Positions 7,495 through 15,396 of a DNA stretch of 17,579 nt are shown piece by piece. Position numbers and translations under genes: made by a program. The notes under the pieces were generated by a model, which was not told the DNA's origin, ran no database searches, and was given only the letters and a program-made list of their open reading frames with translations. The number at the start of each line of letters is the position of its first letter. Position 1 is the first letter of the stretch. The stretch is from Bacillota bacterium (lineage in GTDB: Bacteria > Bacillota > Clostridia > Acetivibrionales > DSM-1351), in the NCBI GenBank assembly GCA_023397905.1, contig JAEWSZ010000107.1:1-17579 (forward strand), in the 5' to 3' direction.

Positions 7495-10147
7495 AAATGC
7501 TGAGACAAGCCGGAACTATATAAAGCAGGATTATCACCATACAAAAAACAGTGAGGAAAATCCGGTAAAAAATCCCATGAAGAAATCCGTTATCAAAGAT
7601 TTTTTTCTTCCTGGTCAGCACCGAGAAAATTACGGCCAGTATTCCTGCGGCTGTAAGTGCCGCTCCGGTATAAAAACCATCCGGAACATATGATAATGTT
7701 ATCTGATTGATTCCCTTATCCAGCTTTAACCCGATAAAATCTGAATATACCTTATAATACTTTACCTTATGACCGTTGATTTTTACAGTAAATCCCCGGT
7801 CATAAGGGATGGATAGGTATACGTATTCGCCCCCGCGCGCATTGTATGTGCCTGTAATTTTTCTGCCGGAAGCCATCATGCCGACAGTATTGGTATTTTC
7901 AACGGTGTCCTTCAGAACATCTTCATACAGGCCATAAACACCATATGAATTACAGCTAACATCTTTCAAAAGCTTTATCCTGACCGAGATATTTTGATTT
8001 TCAAATGTACCAAGGCACAAAATCCCGTTATTATTTTGATCTGGATACCGGGATCGGATAGTCACACCATTCACAGCCACATCAAAACTGTCGTTAATCG
8101 GTTCTTCCAAAGCATTGCTCAATCTGTCAAAGCAATCAAAATAGAGTGTTTGCTTTCCTTTAACAAAAATATTATAATTGATAAAACTTTCCGAAGTGTC
8201 TGTTTTCTCAAAAAAGTGTCCTGAATTGCGGCTATATGTGCAGTTAACCAATTCCGAGTATGGGTATTCAACAAATAAATCCCTGTCGGAAGCAAACAGA
8301 TTTTTGAAGACATATTCCTGCAGGTCTATGCGGCCGGTATCAGGGAGCTCACTTTGTCCGGTCAAATCATTTTTAGATATTATGCCAAGCGGTAAATAAA
8401 ACCCTGTTTCTTTGATAGAATAACTTCCGTTTGAATAAACTGCGGCTTCCTCCTCACCTGTTTTTGAAATTGTGTATTTATTCGAAAGAAGCGCGTCACT
8501 GAATTTTGTACCGCCATAAGCTCCCACTTCCATCCAGTATGAGGAATAGCCCAGCTTTTTCATCGCGAACATATAATCCTTGGAAGTAAGAGAAGTATAA
8601 TGGCTGAGCGAATTATATCCAAGTCCTCCGAGCAGGTTAACATCGAAAAGCTTATCTTCTGTTTTCACCCTGAAAAAGTTAACAGAATCTGTAACTTTAT
8701 CGGCAAGATCAATAACCGATTGATATTCTTCAACATTGGTATTATTTTTTGCGGAAACCATATAAACATTTATATTGAAATAACATTCGGCGAGCATAAT
8801 AATTGATATAAGCATAATAAATGGCTTTTTCCCAATGATCCTTCTTGTGTAAAAAATATAAACTGCCGCATAGCAGACAGCCACGGCGGCAAAGAAAGCA
8901 AGAAGCCCATAAAATGAAGCTTTATCGCCCCAAAGCGTTGAAACATAAGCATCCATATTGTTTATATTCTTTTTTAAATAAAAATCCGCAAACCAGGCAA
9001 GGCCCAGCGTCATTGCCAGGAGAGCAGCAATTACAGGCGGATGGCTTCGTTGGACATTATTATTATCCTTTCCACTGGAAAGGATTGCTGCAGTTGCGGT
9101 CAATCCGATAAAAACAGTAATAAATCCGTATCTTACGGGAAATGACATATAACTTCCCGTATGCCACATTTTATTTATAGGTTCAATAAATACGGGAACA
9201 AGCATAAATAGGAAAAGAATAACAAAGAAGAAGGTTTCATTATTTTTTATGCGTCTTTTGATAACTGCGGCAAAAATTACGACAAAAATAAATGCGGTAC
9301 ATAAAAGCAGGGGAATCGTTGTGTAAGTCTCTGTAAAAAATTTACTTGAAAGCAGCCCGGCAACAATGTCTGTATTTCTTCCCGAGGAAAAATACTGCAG
9401 CAGGGAAGGCGTCCACACTATTCCTGAAAGCAGTGCGGCCACACAAGAACCTGAACAAAACTTCCGGATAACAATTTTTCTGTCCTCGGTACGGAAAATC
9501 AGGATGTACAATCCGAAAAACAGGATAGTAAATATAATTGCCATGTAACTGATATAATAATTCACTATTACCATTGTGGCCATAACAATTATATATGGCA
9601 CAATTTTCTTTTCCAAAATGAGTTTATTAAAGGAAATAAGCAGCAATGGAAAAAGATACATCATGTCAAGCCAAATATTATTCTGATAAAAAAGCATGCC
9701 ATATCCGCAGAGCGCATACATAATACTTAGAATTACATTAAACGCAGGCATTAATGAATTATGACAGCGTTTGAAATAGATGCTGGCTGTGAAAGCACAA
9801 GCCATAAGCTTTAAAACAACAAGTATATTCATAAACAGAAGTACATTTTCTTTTTTTACAAAAGCTACCAGGAAAGAAAAAGGACTTGATATAAAGAAGA
9901 AAAAAACGCCCCAAAAGTTCATCCCTCCTGCATTGCTTAAACTGTAAAGCATACTGCTCTTTCCATCCAGGATGTCTTTAAAGTCCAGAAGAAGCGGAAC
10001 AACCTGTTGGTTCATATCGCACCACGAAATTGTGAAATTGCCAAAAGGATAAAGTTGTCCAATTTTGAATATAATGCACAGAATCAACATCACTGATAGG
10101 GGAGGTATTAAACAAAAACATTTTTGCATTCGGAAATTTATTTTCAT
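7484..10147 (-). CDS. YfhO-family polytopic membrane protein (putative GT-C glycosyltransferase)
   Basis: A large membrane protein of the YfhO family, thought to be GT-C glycosyltransferases involved in decorating cell-wall polymers; the substrate is unknown. The N-terminal half has about a dozen hydrophobic segments and a CDMNQQVVPLLLDFKDIL segment in the first outer loop with an acidic residue, as in GT-C enzymes. The second half is a long soluble, beta-rich extracytoplasmic region, and a final membrane helix lies near the C-terminus. The frame stays open up to a TTG at 10201, but the promoter at 10211-10239 would start transcription near there. The ATG at 10147 has AAAGGA just upstream and is the better start (887 aa). 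Its stop lies within the 3' end of the convergent PMT-family gene. Confidence 0.85.
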   Translation of the reverse strand: MKINFRMQKCFCLIPPLSVMLILCIIFKIGQLYPFGNFTISWCDMNQQVVPLLLDFKDILDGKSSMLYSLSNAGGMNFWGVFFFFISSPFSFLVAFVKKENVLLFMNILVVLKLMACAFTASIYFKRCHNSLMPAFNVILSIMYALCGYGMLFYQNNIWLDMMYLFPLLLISFNKLILEKKIVPYIIVMATMVIVNYYISYMAIIFTILFFGLYILIFRTEDRKIVIRKFCSGSCVAALLSGIVWTPSLLQYFSSGRNTDIVAGLLSSKFFTETYTTIPLLLCTAFIFVVIFAAVIKRRIKNNETFFFVILFLFMLVPVFIEPINKMWHTGSYMSFPVRYGFITVFIGLTATAAILSSGKDNNNVQRSHPPVIAALLAMTLGLAWFADFYLKKNINNMDAYVSTLWGDKASFYGLLAFFAAVAVCYAAVYIFYTRRIIGKKPFIMLISIIMLAECYFNINVYMVSAKNNTNVEEYQSVIDLADKVTDSVNFFRVKTEDKLFDVNLLGGLGYNSLSHYTSLTSKDYMFAMKKLGYSSYWMEVGAYGGTKFSDALLSNKYTISKTGEEEAAVYSNGSYSIKETGFYLPLGIISKNDLTGQSELPDTGRIDLQEYVFKNLFASDRDLFVEYPYSELVNCTYSRNSGHFFEKTDTSESFINYNIFVKGKQTLYFDCFDRLSNALEEPINDSFDVAVNGVTIRSRYPDQNNNGILCLGTFENQNISVRIKLLKDVSCNSYGVYGLYEDVLKDTVENTNTVGMMASGRKITGTYNARGGEYVYLSIPYDRGFTVKINGHKVKYYKVYSDFIGLKLDKGINQITLSYVPDGFYTGAALTAAGILAVIFSVLTRKKKIFDNGFLHGIFYRIFLTVFCMVIILLYIVPACLSIFSI

Positions 10148-10210
10148 GTTAATCCTTTGATTGTCAATACGTGGGAATATTTGCGGTACTTTCCGTGTCA
10201 ATCCGTTCCA

Positions 10211-10239
10211 ATTCTAGCATATTTATATCTAAGCGTCAA
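10211..10239 (-). promoter_or_regulatory. Promoter of the YfhO-family gene
   Basis: On the minus strand -35 TTGACG (10239-10234), a 17-nt spacer and -10 TAGAAT (10216-10211). The predicted transcription start near 10204 supports translation from the ATG at 10147 rather than from TTG at 10201. Confidence 0.75.
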
Positions 10240-10338
10240 TTGCTCCCAATCCCCATATTTATAGCATGTATGTAAAAAGATTATCATAAAATCTGTTTAT
10301 GTTGTATGATATGAATTTTGCGGGAGTTTAGGCTTTAT

Positions 10339-10392
10339 CAAAACAAAAATAAAAGCCCTGCGCACAGCGTAATCGCGAATGCACAAGGCTTT
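10339..10392 (-). terminator. Intrinsic terminator of the tRNA operon
   Basis: On the minus strand an AAAGCC...GGCTTT stem (10392-10387 with 10357-10352) with further inner pairs (GCA/TGC, GCG/CGC, loop ATTA) is followed by TTATTTTTGTTTT. The hairpin begins one base after the CCA end of tRNA-Tyr. Confidence 0.85.
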
Positions 10393-10393
10393 G

Positions 10394-10478
10394 TGGTGGA
10401 GGGAGATGGATTCGAACCATCGAAGTCATTGACAACAGATTTACAGTCTGCCCCCTTTGGCCACTCGGGAACCCCTCC
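10394..10478 (-). tRNA. tRNA-Tyr (GUA)
   Basis: 85 nt with the long variable arm expected of bacterial tRNA-Tyr. The anticodon loop ACTGTAA gives GUA. The acceptor stem GGAGGGG pairs with TCCCTCC (one G-U), with discriminator A and encoded CCA. It is the last gene of the tRNA operon, directly followed by the terminator. Confidence 0.97.
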
Positions 10479-10481
10479 ATA

Positions 10482-10557
10482 TGGAGCTGGCGGACGGAAT
10501 TGAACCCCCGACCTGCTGATTACAAGTCAGCTGCTCTACCTGCTGAGCTACACCAGC
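10482..10557 (-). tRNA. tRNA-Thr (UGU)
   Basis: 76-nt cloverleaf with acceptor GCTGGTG / CGCCAGC, anticodon loop CTTGTAA (UGU), T-loop TTCAATT, discriminator T and encoded CCA. It lies 3 nt upstream of tRNA-Tyr. Confidence 0.97.
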
Positions 10558-10584
10558 ATATTTTAATGATACACAATTTGAAAA

Positions 10585-10661
10585 TGGCGACCCGGAACGG
10601 GCTCGAACCGTCGACCTCCAGCGTGACAGGCTGGCATTCTAACCAACTGAACTACCGGGCC
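10585..10661 (-). tRNA. tRNA-Asp (GUC)
   Basis: 77-nt cloverleaf with acceptor GGCCCGG / CCGGGTC, anticodon loop CTGTCAC (GUC), T-loop TTCGAGC, the G73 discriminator typical of tRNA-Asp, and encoded CCA. Confidence 0.97.
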
Positions 10662-10737
10662 ATTTTAAAATTATGTGTAACGAAAGGCTGCCGTATTTTC
10701 CGGAGAAAACACAAGTGCCTATGGTGACCAGTAAGGC

Positions 10738-10803
10738 CATCGCTTCATTAAATAAGAGTATCTGCATAATAACAAATATCTTTGGTGACCCATAGGGGAC
10801 TCG
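10738..10803 (-). repeat. Duplicated 3' end of tRNA-Glu plus its downstream flank (copy A)
   Basis: This 66-nt block matches 10941-11005 (copy B, the 3' end of the intact tRNA-Glu and its 3' flank) with only a few differences. 10784-10803 is identical to the last 20 nt of tRNA-Glu including CCA, but the remaining 5' part of the tRNA is absent and replaced by unrelated sequence. A shorter echo, GGTCACCA, occurs again on the minus strand at about 10722-10729. It is a tRNA gene remnant, not a functional tRNA. Confidence 0.85.
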
Positions 10804-10936
10804 CCGCATGCCCTGCATGCTGATGACGTCGCCCACCGCTCGCTGTGCTTACGGTGCCGGGCTCCTACGCTCACTGCAAAATGACCGTTCAGGTCATTTT
10901 TGCCACGTTCGCGCCCTCCCGGGTTCGATTCCCCTA
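10793..10936. repeat. Structured GC-rich element with tRNA-like inverted ends between tRNA-Glu and tRNA-Asp
   Basis: The ends are imperfect inverted repeats, TAGGGGACTCG (10793-10803) and CGATTCCCCTA (10926-10936), both resembling the T-arm and acceptor part of tRNA-Glu. Inside are a perfect AAAATGACC/GGTCATTTT hairpin (10878-10900), a CACCG/CGGTG stem (10834-10856) extended by GCCC/GGGC, and GCATG/CATGC near 10807-10820. GC content is visibly higher than in the flanks. An open frame crosses it on the minus strand, but it has no ribosome binding site and reads like spurious coding. It may be a small dispersed tRNA-associated repeat. Confidence 0.6.
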
Positions 10937-10984
10937 CTATCATCGCTTCATTAAATAAGAGTATTTACATAATGCAAACATCCA

Positions 10985-11059
10985 TGGTGACCCATAGGGG
11001 ACTCGAACCCCTGTTATCGCCGTGAAAGGGCGGTGTCTTAACCACTTGACCAATGGGCC
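10985..11059 (-). tRNA. tRNA-Glu (UUC)
   Basis: 75-nt cloverleaf with acceptor GGCCCAT / ATGGGTC, anticodon loop CTTTCAC (UUC), T-arm GGGGTTCGAGTCCCC, discriminator A and encoded CCA. It is the first gene of the operon. Its 3' 20 nt and flank are duplicated downstream at 10738-10803. Confidence 0.97.
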
Positions 11060-11102
11060 ATATCCAAACGCCTGGCGGCTCTCTCGCCGACCGACAAAGT
11101 AT

Positions 11103-11131
11103 ATTTTAACGGGCAACCTGCAAAAAGTCAA
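11103..11131 (-). promoter_or_regulatory. Promoter of the tRNA operon
   Basis: On the minus strand -35 TTGACT (11131-11126), a 17-nt spacer and -10 TAAAAT (11108-11103). The expected start is near 11096, about 37 nt upstream of tRNA-Glu. The stretch from here to the TetR promoter (11132-11298) shows nothing else that I recognise. Confidence 0.75.
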
Positions 11132-11298
11132 GCAATTTTTTTCTTTTTTTAAAGTATTATTTCCCCGTTCACCGTCAACTTATGTGCAGCCTGTAAAGAC
11201 ATTCTCCTCCAGCCTCATCCATGCTCCAAAATCCGCCTGCCCGGGTCCTCATTAACCAGAAACGTAAAACAAAATTTTCCCGGGATTTCTAATTAATA

Positions 11299-11327
11299 TT
11301 GACCGGGATATTTATCCGTGATAAAAT
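11299..11327 (+). promoter_or_regulatory. Promoter of the tetR-apbE-FMN-flavodoxin operon
   Basis: -35 TTGACC (11299-11304), a 17-nt spacer and -10 TAAAAT (11322-11327). The start near 11334 falls inside the inverted repeat at 11323-11360, and the leader to the TTG start codon is about 143 nt. Confidence 0.75.
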
Positions 11328-11360
11328 ATGAATGAATTTAAAAATATTCATTCATATTTT
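11323..11360. promoter_or_regulatory. Probable TetR operator
   Basis: AAAATATGAATGAAT (11323-11337) and ATTCATTCATATTTT (11346-11360) are perfect 15-bp complements around an 8-nt centre. They overlap the -10 box and start site of the TetR operon. The half-site TGAATGAAT resembles that of some TetR-family operators such as Bacillus FadR, but with wider spacing. Additional single half-sites appear at 11393-11400 and 11446-11453. Autoregulation by the following TetR protein is the simplest reading. Confidence 0.7.
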
Positions 11361-11476
11361 GATATAAACATAAATATAAATGTTTTATACGGGAATGAAT
11401 GCTTTATTGAAATGCACAGGATAAAACAAGCTATAAGCAATCAATATTCATATTTCATATCAGGGAGGTAACCGGT

Positions 11477-12064
11477 TTGACAGACAAAAAAGCGGAGATA
11501 ATGAATTGCGCGAGGCAGCTGTTCAGCTCCAAAGGGTTTAAAGACACAAATGTCGCTGAAATAACAAAGATGGCAGGTATGGCCACAGGTACGTTCTATA
11601 ATTATTATCCTTCAAAAGACAAACTGTTTATGGAAATTTATATGGAAGAAAATATAAAACTGAAAAAGGGCATCATGGAGTCCATAAACCTGGATGCCAG
11701 CCCCCTAGACGTCATGAAGGAAGTGATGTTTCTGAATCTGCAGGGCATGCTCGCAAACCCCATATTAAAAGAATGGTATAACAAAGAGGTTTTTAACAAA
11801 ATAGAGCAGAGCTTCCGTGAAGAAAACGGCCTGGAAAATGTGGATTTTCTTTATGACAATTTTATAGAAACGGTGAAAAAGTGGCAGCTGGAAGGAAAAA
11901 TGCGGAGCGACATTGACGCAGGGATGATAATGGCTATCTTCTCCTCCCTGGTCAATATTGAAACTCACAAGGAAGAGATCGGACTCAGATATTTTCCCCA
12001 GATACTGGATTACCTGGCCGAATTCACCATGAAAGGCCTGATGGATTGCTCCGGTCAAAAATGA
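11477..12064 (+). CDS. TetR/AcrR-family transcriptional regulator
   Basis: A 195-aa one-component repressor. Residues 5-50 form the N-terminal helix-turn-helix domain: the first helix leads into ARQLFSSKGFKDTNVAEI, and the recognition region AGMATGTFYNYYPSKDKL is the TetR signature. The C-terminal two thirds is an all-helical ligand and dimer domain whose ligand cannot be told. The start is TTG at 11477, supported by GGGAGG (11463-11468) 8 nt upstream; the next ATG would remove part of the first helix. It is the first gene of a four-gene plus-strand operon, with apbE starting 21 nt after its stop. The strong palindrome at its promoter suggests that it represses the whole unit, itself included. 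Confidence 0.92.
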   Translation: MTDKKAEIMNCARQLFSSKGFKDTNVAEITKMAGMATGTFYNYYPSKDKLFMEIYMEENIKLKKGIMESINLDASPLDVMKEVMFLNLQGMLANPILKEWYNKEVFNKIEQSFREENGLENVDFLYDNFIETVKKWQLEGKMRSDIDAGMIMAIFSSLVNIETHKEEIGLRYFPQILDYLAEFTMKGLMDCSGQK

Positions 12065-12085
12065 TTGCCGTTTTCAGGAGGCTGA

Positions 12086-13066
12086 ATGAATTTGAATAAG
12101 ACAATGTTTGCCCGCTCCGACATTTACGGAATGGGTACGGTAATAAGCAATACAGTTTCAGGCAAACAGGCTGCAAGAGCGCTTAAAGCGGCTGAAGCGG
12201 AAATCGTGAAGCTGGAGAGCCAGCTAAGCCGCTTCATAGCCGGCAGTGAAATAAGCAGGATAAACAATTCGGCCGGAACCTGTTATGAAAGGGTCAGCCT
12301 TAAAACCTGTCGGCTCCTGTCACGGGCAGTGGATTTTTCCAGACTCTGCCCCGGCTGTTTTGATATTACCGTGGGTCCCTTAACCAGCTTGTGGAGAAAA
12401 TCCATGGACACGTCCATGCCTCCCGACAAATCAAAAATACTGGAGCTCCTCCCTCTTGTAGATTATACCTGTCTTGCGCTGGAGCACGACACCGGGATGG
12501 TTTGCCTAAAAAATGCAGGCCAGTCCATTGATCTGGGCGGAATAGGGAAAGGCTTTGCCGCCGATTTGATTTTAGAGGTGTTTAAAAAATACGGAATCTC
12601 GTCGGCTATGACCAACTTCGGAGGAAATGTGGCCGTCATGGGAACAAAACCCGACGGAGCGCCCTGGAATATAGGCATCTGTCACCCGAGAAGGGATGAC
12701 TGTTTAATCGGTACGGTTTCTGTCGCCCATAAGTCTGTGGTCACTTCAGGAGATTACCAGAAGTATTTTATTGACCGCAGGGGCAAAAGACACCACCACA
12801 TCCTGAACCCGCTTACGGGATATCCCGCAGAATCCGGATTAATAAGCACGACCATAGTCGCAGACAGCTCCGCCGACGCCGACGCTTTATCCACCATAAT
12901 GTTTATAGCAGGAACTGCCGGAGGGCTCAGGCTCCTGAAATTATTCCCAGGAACCGAAGCCGTACTTGTGGATACAGACTTGAAGGTTTGTGCCACCAGC
13001 GGGCTTAAAGGCCATTTCCGGGCTTGTGAAGGCATAGAAGTGGATTTTCTGGCAAGTGAGGACTGA
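12086..13066 (+). CDS. ApbE-family FAD:protein FMN transferase
   Basis: This enzyme splits FAD and attaches FMN through a phosphoester bond to a Thr or Ser of a target protein, with Mg2+. The 326-aa length is normal. Motifs seen are MGTVIS at 16-21, DLGGIGKGFAAD at 149-160, TNFGGN at 176-181, TSGDYQKYF at 220-228, HHILNPLTGYPAES near 237-250 and the metal-site ADADALST at 263-270. No signal peptide or lipobox precedes the domain: the family's first strand begins within the first 20 residues, so the enzyme appears cytoplasmic, unlike many ApbE lipoproteins. AGGAG (12077-12081) supports the ATG. The next gene, an FMN-binding protein, is the evident substrate. Confidence 0.95.
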   Translation: MNLNKTMFARSDIYGMGTVISNTVSGKQAARALKAAEAEIVKLESQLSRFIAGSEISRINNSAGTCYERVSLKTCRLLSRAVDFSRLCPGCFDITVGPLTSLWRKSMDTSMPPDKSKILELLPLVDYTCLALEHDTGMVCLKNAGQSIDLGGIGKGFAADLILEVFKKYGISSAMTNFGGNVAVMGTKPDGAPWNIGICHPRRDDCLIGTVSVAHKSVVTSGDYQKYFIDRRGKRHHHILNPLTGYPAESGLISTTIVADSSADADALSTIMFIAGTAGGLRLLKLFPGTEAVLVDTDLKVCATSGLKGHFRACEGIEVDFLASED

Positions 13067-13084
13067 ATGAAAGGAGATATCACA

Positions 13085-13537
13085 ATGAAAACAGATAACA
13101 AATCAAAGACCACAGGAAAGGAGAAACGCAAAATGTCAGGATGGATTATAGCTCTGATAATTATTGCCGTTTTAGGTATAGCCGCAAGGATAGGCTGGTC
13201 GTTTCTGGCCAAAGAGCACGAAGAAGCCGGGAATCTCCCCCTGAATGCAGTAGATTTCGGCAGGCTGGCCGACGGCGTATATGTTGGGGAATATGAAGGC
13301 GGAATGTATAAATGGAGGGCCAATAAAGTACAGGTTACGGTCACATCGGGCAAGGTTGCCCATATTAAACTACTGGACTCTTCAGATCCCGGCAAGGACA
13401 ATACACAGCAAAATATGCTCTATGACAGGGTAATCAACGAACAGTCGCTTCAGGTGGATGCAATCAGCGGAGCGACGCTTACCTCCAAGGCCTATCTGCA
13501 GGCGGTGGAAAATGCGCTGAAGCAAGCGCAGAAATAA
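13085..13537 (+). CDS. Membrane-anchored FMN-binding domain protein (flavinylation substrate)
   Basis: A 150-aa protein with a Lys-rich N-terminus, one membrane helix at about residues 19-42 and an FMN-binding domain of the NqrC/RnfG type from about 60 to 146. The acceptor motif DAISGATLTS places covalent FMN on T131. By the positive-inside rule the domain faces outward, where it could pass electrons at the cell surface. I start at the ATG at 13085, because AAGGAG (13071-13076) lies 8 nt upstream; the in-frame ATG at 13067 directly follows the apbE stop and places that site inside the coding region. It is tightly linked to apbE. The protein holds only one FMN domain and no heme or Fe-S motif, so partners must lie elsewhere. 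Confidence 0.93.
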   Translation: MKTDNKSKTTGKEKRKMSGWIIALIIIAVLGIAARIGWSFLAKEHEEAGNLPLNAVDFGRLADGVYVGEYEGGMYKWRANKVQVTVTSGKVAHIKLLDSSDPGKDNTQQNMLYDRVINEQSLQVDAISGATLTSKAYLQAVENALKQAQK

Positions 13538-13575
13538 TCGGTTATGTATTCATATGTTTGACTAGGAGGTTTTAT

Positions 13576-14109
13576 ATGAATAGTGTAGTGATCTCATACT
13601 CATGGACCGGAAATAACCGGGCTCTGGCCGATAGTGTGGCCAAAGAGCTGGCATTGGAGCATATCCGGGTTACGGAAGCTAAAACCCGTACAATGGGTTC
13701 TATTTTCCAGGATCTTATTTTTAATAAAACACCCGGGGTCGGTCCTGTGCCCGAAAGTCTTGAAAATTACCGGCTGCTGCTGCTTTTTGGCCCCGTTTGG
13801 GCAGGCAGGGCTGCAACTCCACTTCGTACATACTTTAAACGAATCAAAAACAGCCCGTGCAATTACGCTTATATCTCCATAAGCGGCGGAGCAGACAATT
13901 CAAATCCCAAACTGGCTGATGATCTGAAGAAACGGACCGGAAAAGAGCCTGCTGCATTGATAGACCTGCATATCGCGGATCTGCTGCCTCCCGGAGCAAA
14001 ACCGACACGCAAGGATACCTCGGCTTACAAGCTGAATAACAGCGATATTGAAAAATTGACTGTCCAAATTAAGAAAGCGATAAAAGAACTGGCTCCCACA
14101 GAGTCATGA
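13576..14109 (+). CDS. Flavodoxin-like protein
   Basis: A 177-aa soluble protein with the flavodoxin phosphate-binding loop SYSWTGNNRALAD (residues 7-19) and the following-strand motif FGPVWAGRAATPLRTYF (71-87), where flavodoxins contact the isoalloxazine ring. This suggests non-covalent FMN binding and a role as a cytoplasmic electron carrier or quinone/flavin reductase-like protein. AGGAGG (13564-13569) stands 6 nt before the ATG at 13576; an upstream in-frame TTG at 13558 precedes that site and is unlikely to be used. It is the last gene of the tetR-apbE-FMN operon, 38 nt after the FMN-binding gene, and is followed by a terminator. It may reduce the surface flavoprotein through an unidentified membrane partner. 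Confidence 0.85.
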   Translation: MNSVVISYSWTGNNRALADSVAKELALEHIRVTEAKTRTMGSIFQDLIFNKTPGVGPVPESLENYRLLLLFGPVWAGRAATPLRTYFKRIKNSPCNYAYISISGGADNSNPKLADDLKKRTGKEPAALIDLHIADLLPPGAKPTRKDTSAYKLNNSDIEKLTVQIKKAIKELAPTES

Positions 14110-14135
14110 ACTTCATGTGAAAATGGTGAGCCTTA

Positions 14136-14183
14136 TAAAAAAAAACTACGGACACCCTGATTAAGAGTCAGAGTGTCCGTTTT
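14136..14183. terminator. Bidirectional intrinsic terminator
   Basis: The stem ACGGACAC (14148-14155) / GTGTCCGT (14173-14180), extended inward by CTGA/TCAG after a one-base mismatch, has TTTT after it on the plus strand and a run of nine A's before it (14138-14146, a T-run on the minus strand). It can end both the flavodoxin operon and the convergent lipoprotein gene. Confidence 0.88.
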
Positions 14184-14209
14184 ACCGTGTTTAACAGTAT
14201 TTCAATACG

Positions 14210-15073
14210 TTATGGATTTGCAGAAAGTCCGGTTTCAATATTTGTTGCAGAAAACTCATACCAAGCCGGATCTTTCTTTCCTGATTGTTCAGCCGCGTAA
14301 GAATCAAAGGATTCCTTCTCAACCGGTTTATCCTTAATGAAGTATGATATGGTTAAGTCATCAGTGCCCTGACTTGACTCACTGTACGCTAATTTATCAA
14401 TTTTAAAGGCATTTGCCTCAAATCTCAATTTTCCCCATCCACTATCTGCCGCGCCGCTTGAAAAACCAAATGTTCCATCCGCTTTTAAGCCTTCTAATCC
14501 CCTGTAGACAATGAAGTATCCATAAACTGCCTCATTCATGTAATGCAAAATCTCATAAAACTGCGGCTCATTACCCACCGACAATTCAAGAACAACTTCA
14601 GGCGCTTTGTCCCCGTCCATGTCCAGTACCGTAAAGTGTGTTACCTTGAAGGTAGTTTCATAAATCTTCTTGTTAGTTAAAAAATCATCCAAATATAATT
14701 TTTTCTTGTTATCCGTACTAAAAAATTCAGCCTTATTCTGCATTACTGCTTTATATGCTTCCAAGACCAAATTGGAATTTTTAGATGAAATCTGTGTATT
14801 TGTATTTTCACTTTTGCCGTCTGAAGAAGCAGAAGAAGGACTTTGGGGAACACTGGCGTCAGAATTTTTGCTGCTGTCCGTACTGCTGCTATCGCTTGTA
14901 TTATCGCTCGTACTGCTACTGCCTGCGCTGCTGCTTGTACTGCTGTTGCCGCTTATGGTAGTGTTACTGCTTATGCCGCTATTTAAATCCGAAGCGTTCT
15001 TACCGCCCGAACACCCGGTAATTGAAACACCTAGCAGAAATATAAGAAGTACACTTATAACTTTGGCTTTCAT
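14210..15073 (-). CDS. Ser-rich lipoprotein of unknown function
   Basis: The 287-aa form begins MKAKVISVLLIF with a hydrophobic signal segment and the lipobox ITGC, giving lipidated C21. It is therefore an exported lipoprotein anchored in the membrane. Residues about 25-95 are a low-complexity Ser/Thr/Asn linker. The remaining domain contains LDMDGDKAPEVVLEL, an acidic DxDGD-type loop like those of FG-GAP or calcium-binding repeats. I do not recognise the domain and assign no function. The longer frame begins with GTG at 15082, but the GGGGTG site ends only 6 nt before the ATG at 15073, which I prefer. A consensus -10 (TATAAT, 15143-15138) lies upstream with no clear -35. It converges on the flavodoxin operon and shares its terminator. 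Confidence 0.85.
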   Translation of the reverse strand: MKAKVISVLLIFLLGVSITGCSGGKNASDLNSGISSNTTISGNSSTSSSAGSSSTSDNTSDSSSTDSSKNSDASVPQSPSSASSDGKSENTNTQISSKNSNLVLEAYKAVMQNKAEFFSTDNKKKLYLDDFLTNKKIYETTFKVTHFTVLDMDGDKAPEVVLELSVGNEPQFYEILHYMNEAVYGYFIVYRGLEGLKADGTFGFSSGAADSGWGKLRFEANAFKIDKLAYSESSQGTDDLTISYFIKDKPVEKESFDSYAAEQSGKKDPAWYEFSATNIETGLSANP

Positions 15074-15215
15074 CCAAATCACCCCTATTAAAAATCAACT
15101 TATTTCCCTTTGATTTGCTTTTTGCACTTTTACGCATATTATACTACAAATACTGCCATTAAATATTACAATATTGTTTATTATAATTGAAGTTTTAAAG
15201 TTTTAATACCCCGTC

Positions 15216-15383
15216 CCGTGAGGCGCTTTGTGTCTTTTGCATAACAAAAAGGCACCTGCGTTCTCCGCAGAGATACAAATAGGGGCCCCCGCAAGTCGTG
15301 GACTTGTGGAATAGGGGGAAAATGGAGTGATGCAAAAAAACATTGGTCAGGTTTAGCCCCGCCGGGAGGCCAGAGGGGCATAC
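15216..15383. repeat. Direct repeat copy 1 (about 168 bp, structured)
   Basis: Highly similar to 15492-15657, with an offset of 276 falling to 274 through small indels. It contains a perfect CAAGTC-GTG-GACTTG hairpin (15292-15306) and a GCCCC/GGGGC hairpin with an inner GCC/GGC stem near 15356-15378. Open frames through it on both strands lack ribosome binding sites and look spurious. It does not resemble an IS end that I can name. Confidence 0.9.
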
Positions 15384-15396
15384 TCGGTCTATTCGT

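Noticed and set aside
10318..10943. Open frames across the tRNA operon and the element beside tRNA-Glu
   Set aside because: They translate tRNA genes, the terminator or the structured repeat; no ribosome binding site and no protein-like composition.
10921..10945. Plus-strand tRNA 3' end (GGGTTCGATTCCCCTA)
   Set aside because: Only a T-arm-like fragment with an incomplete stem is present; there is no anticodon arm or acceptor partner, so it is treated as the end of the repeat element.
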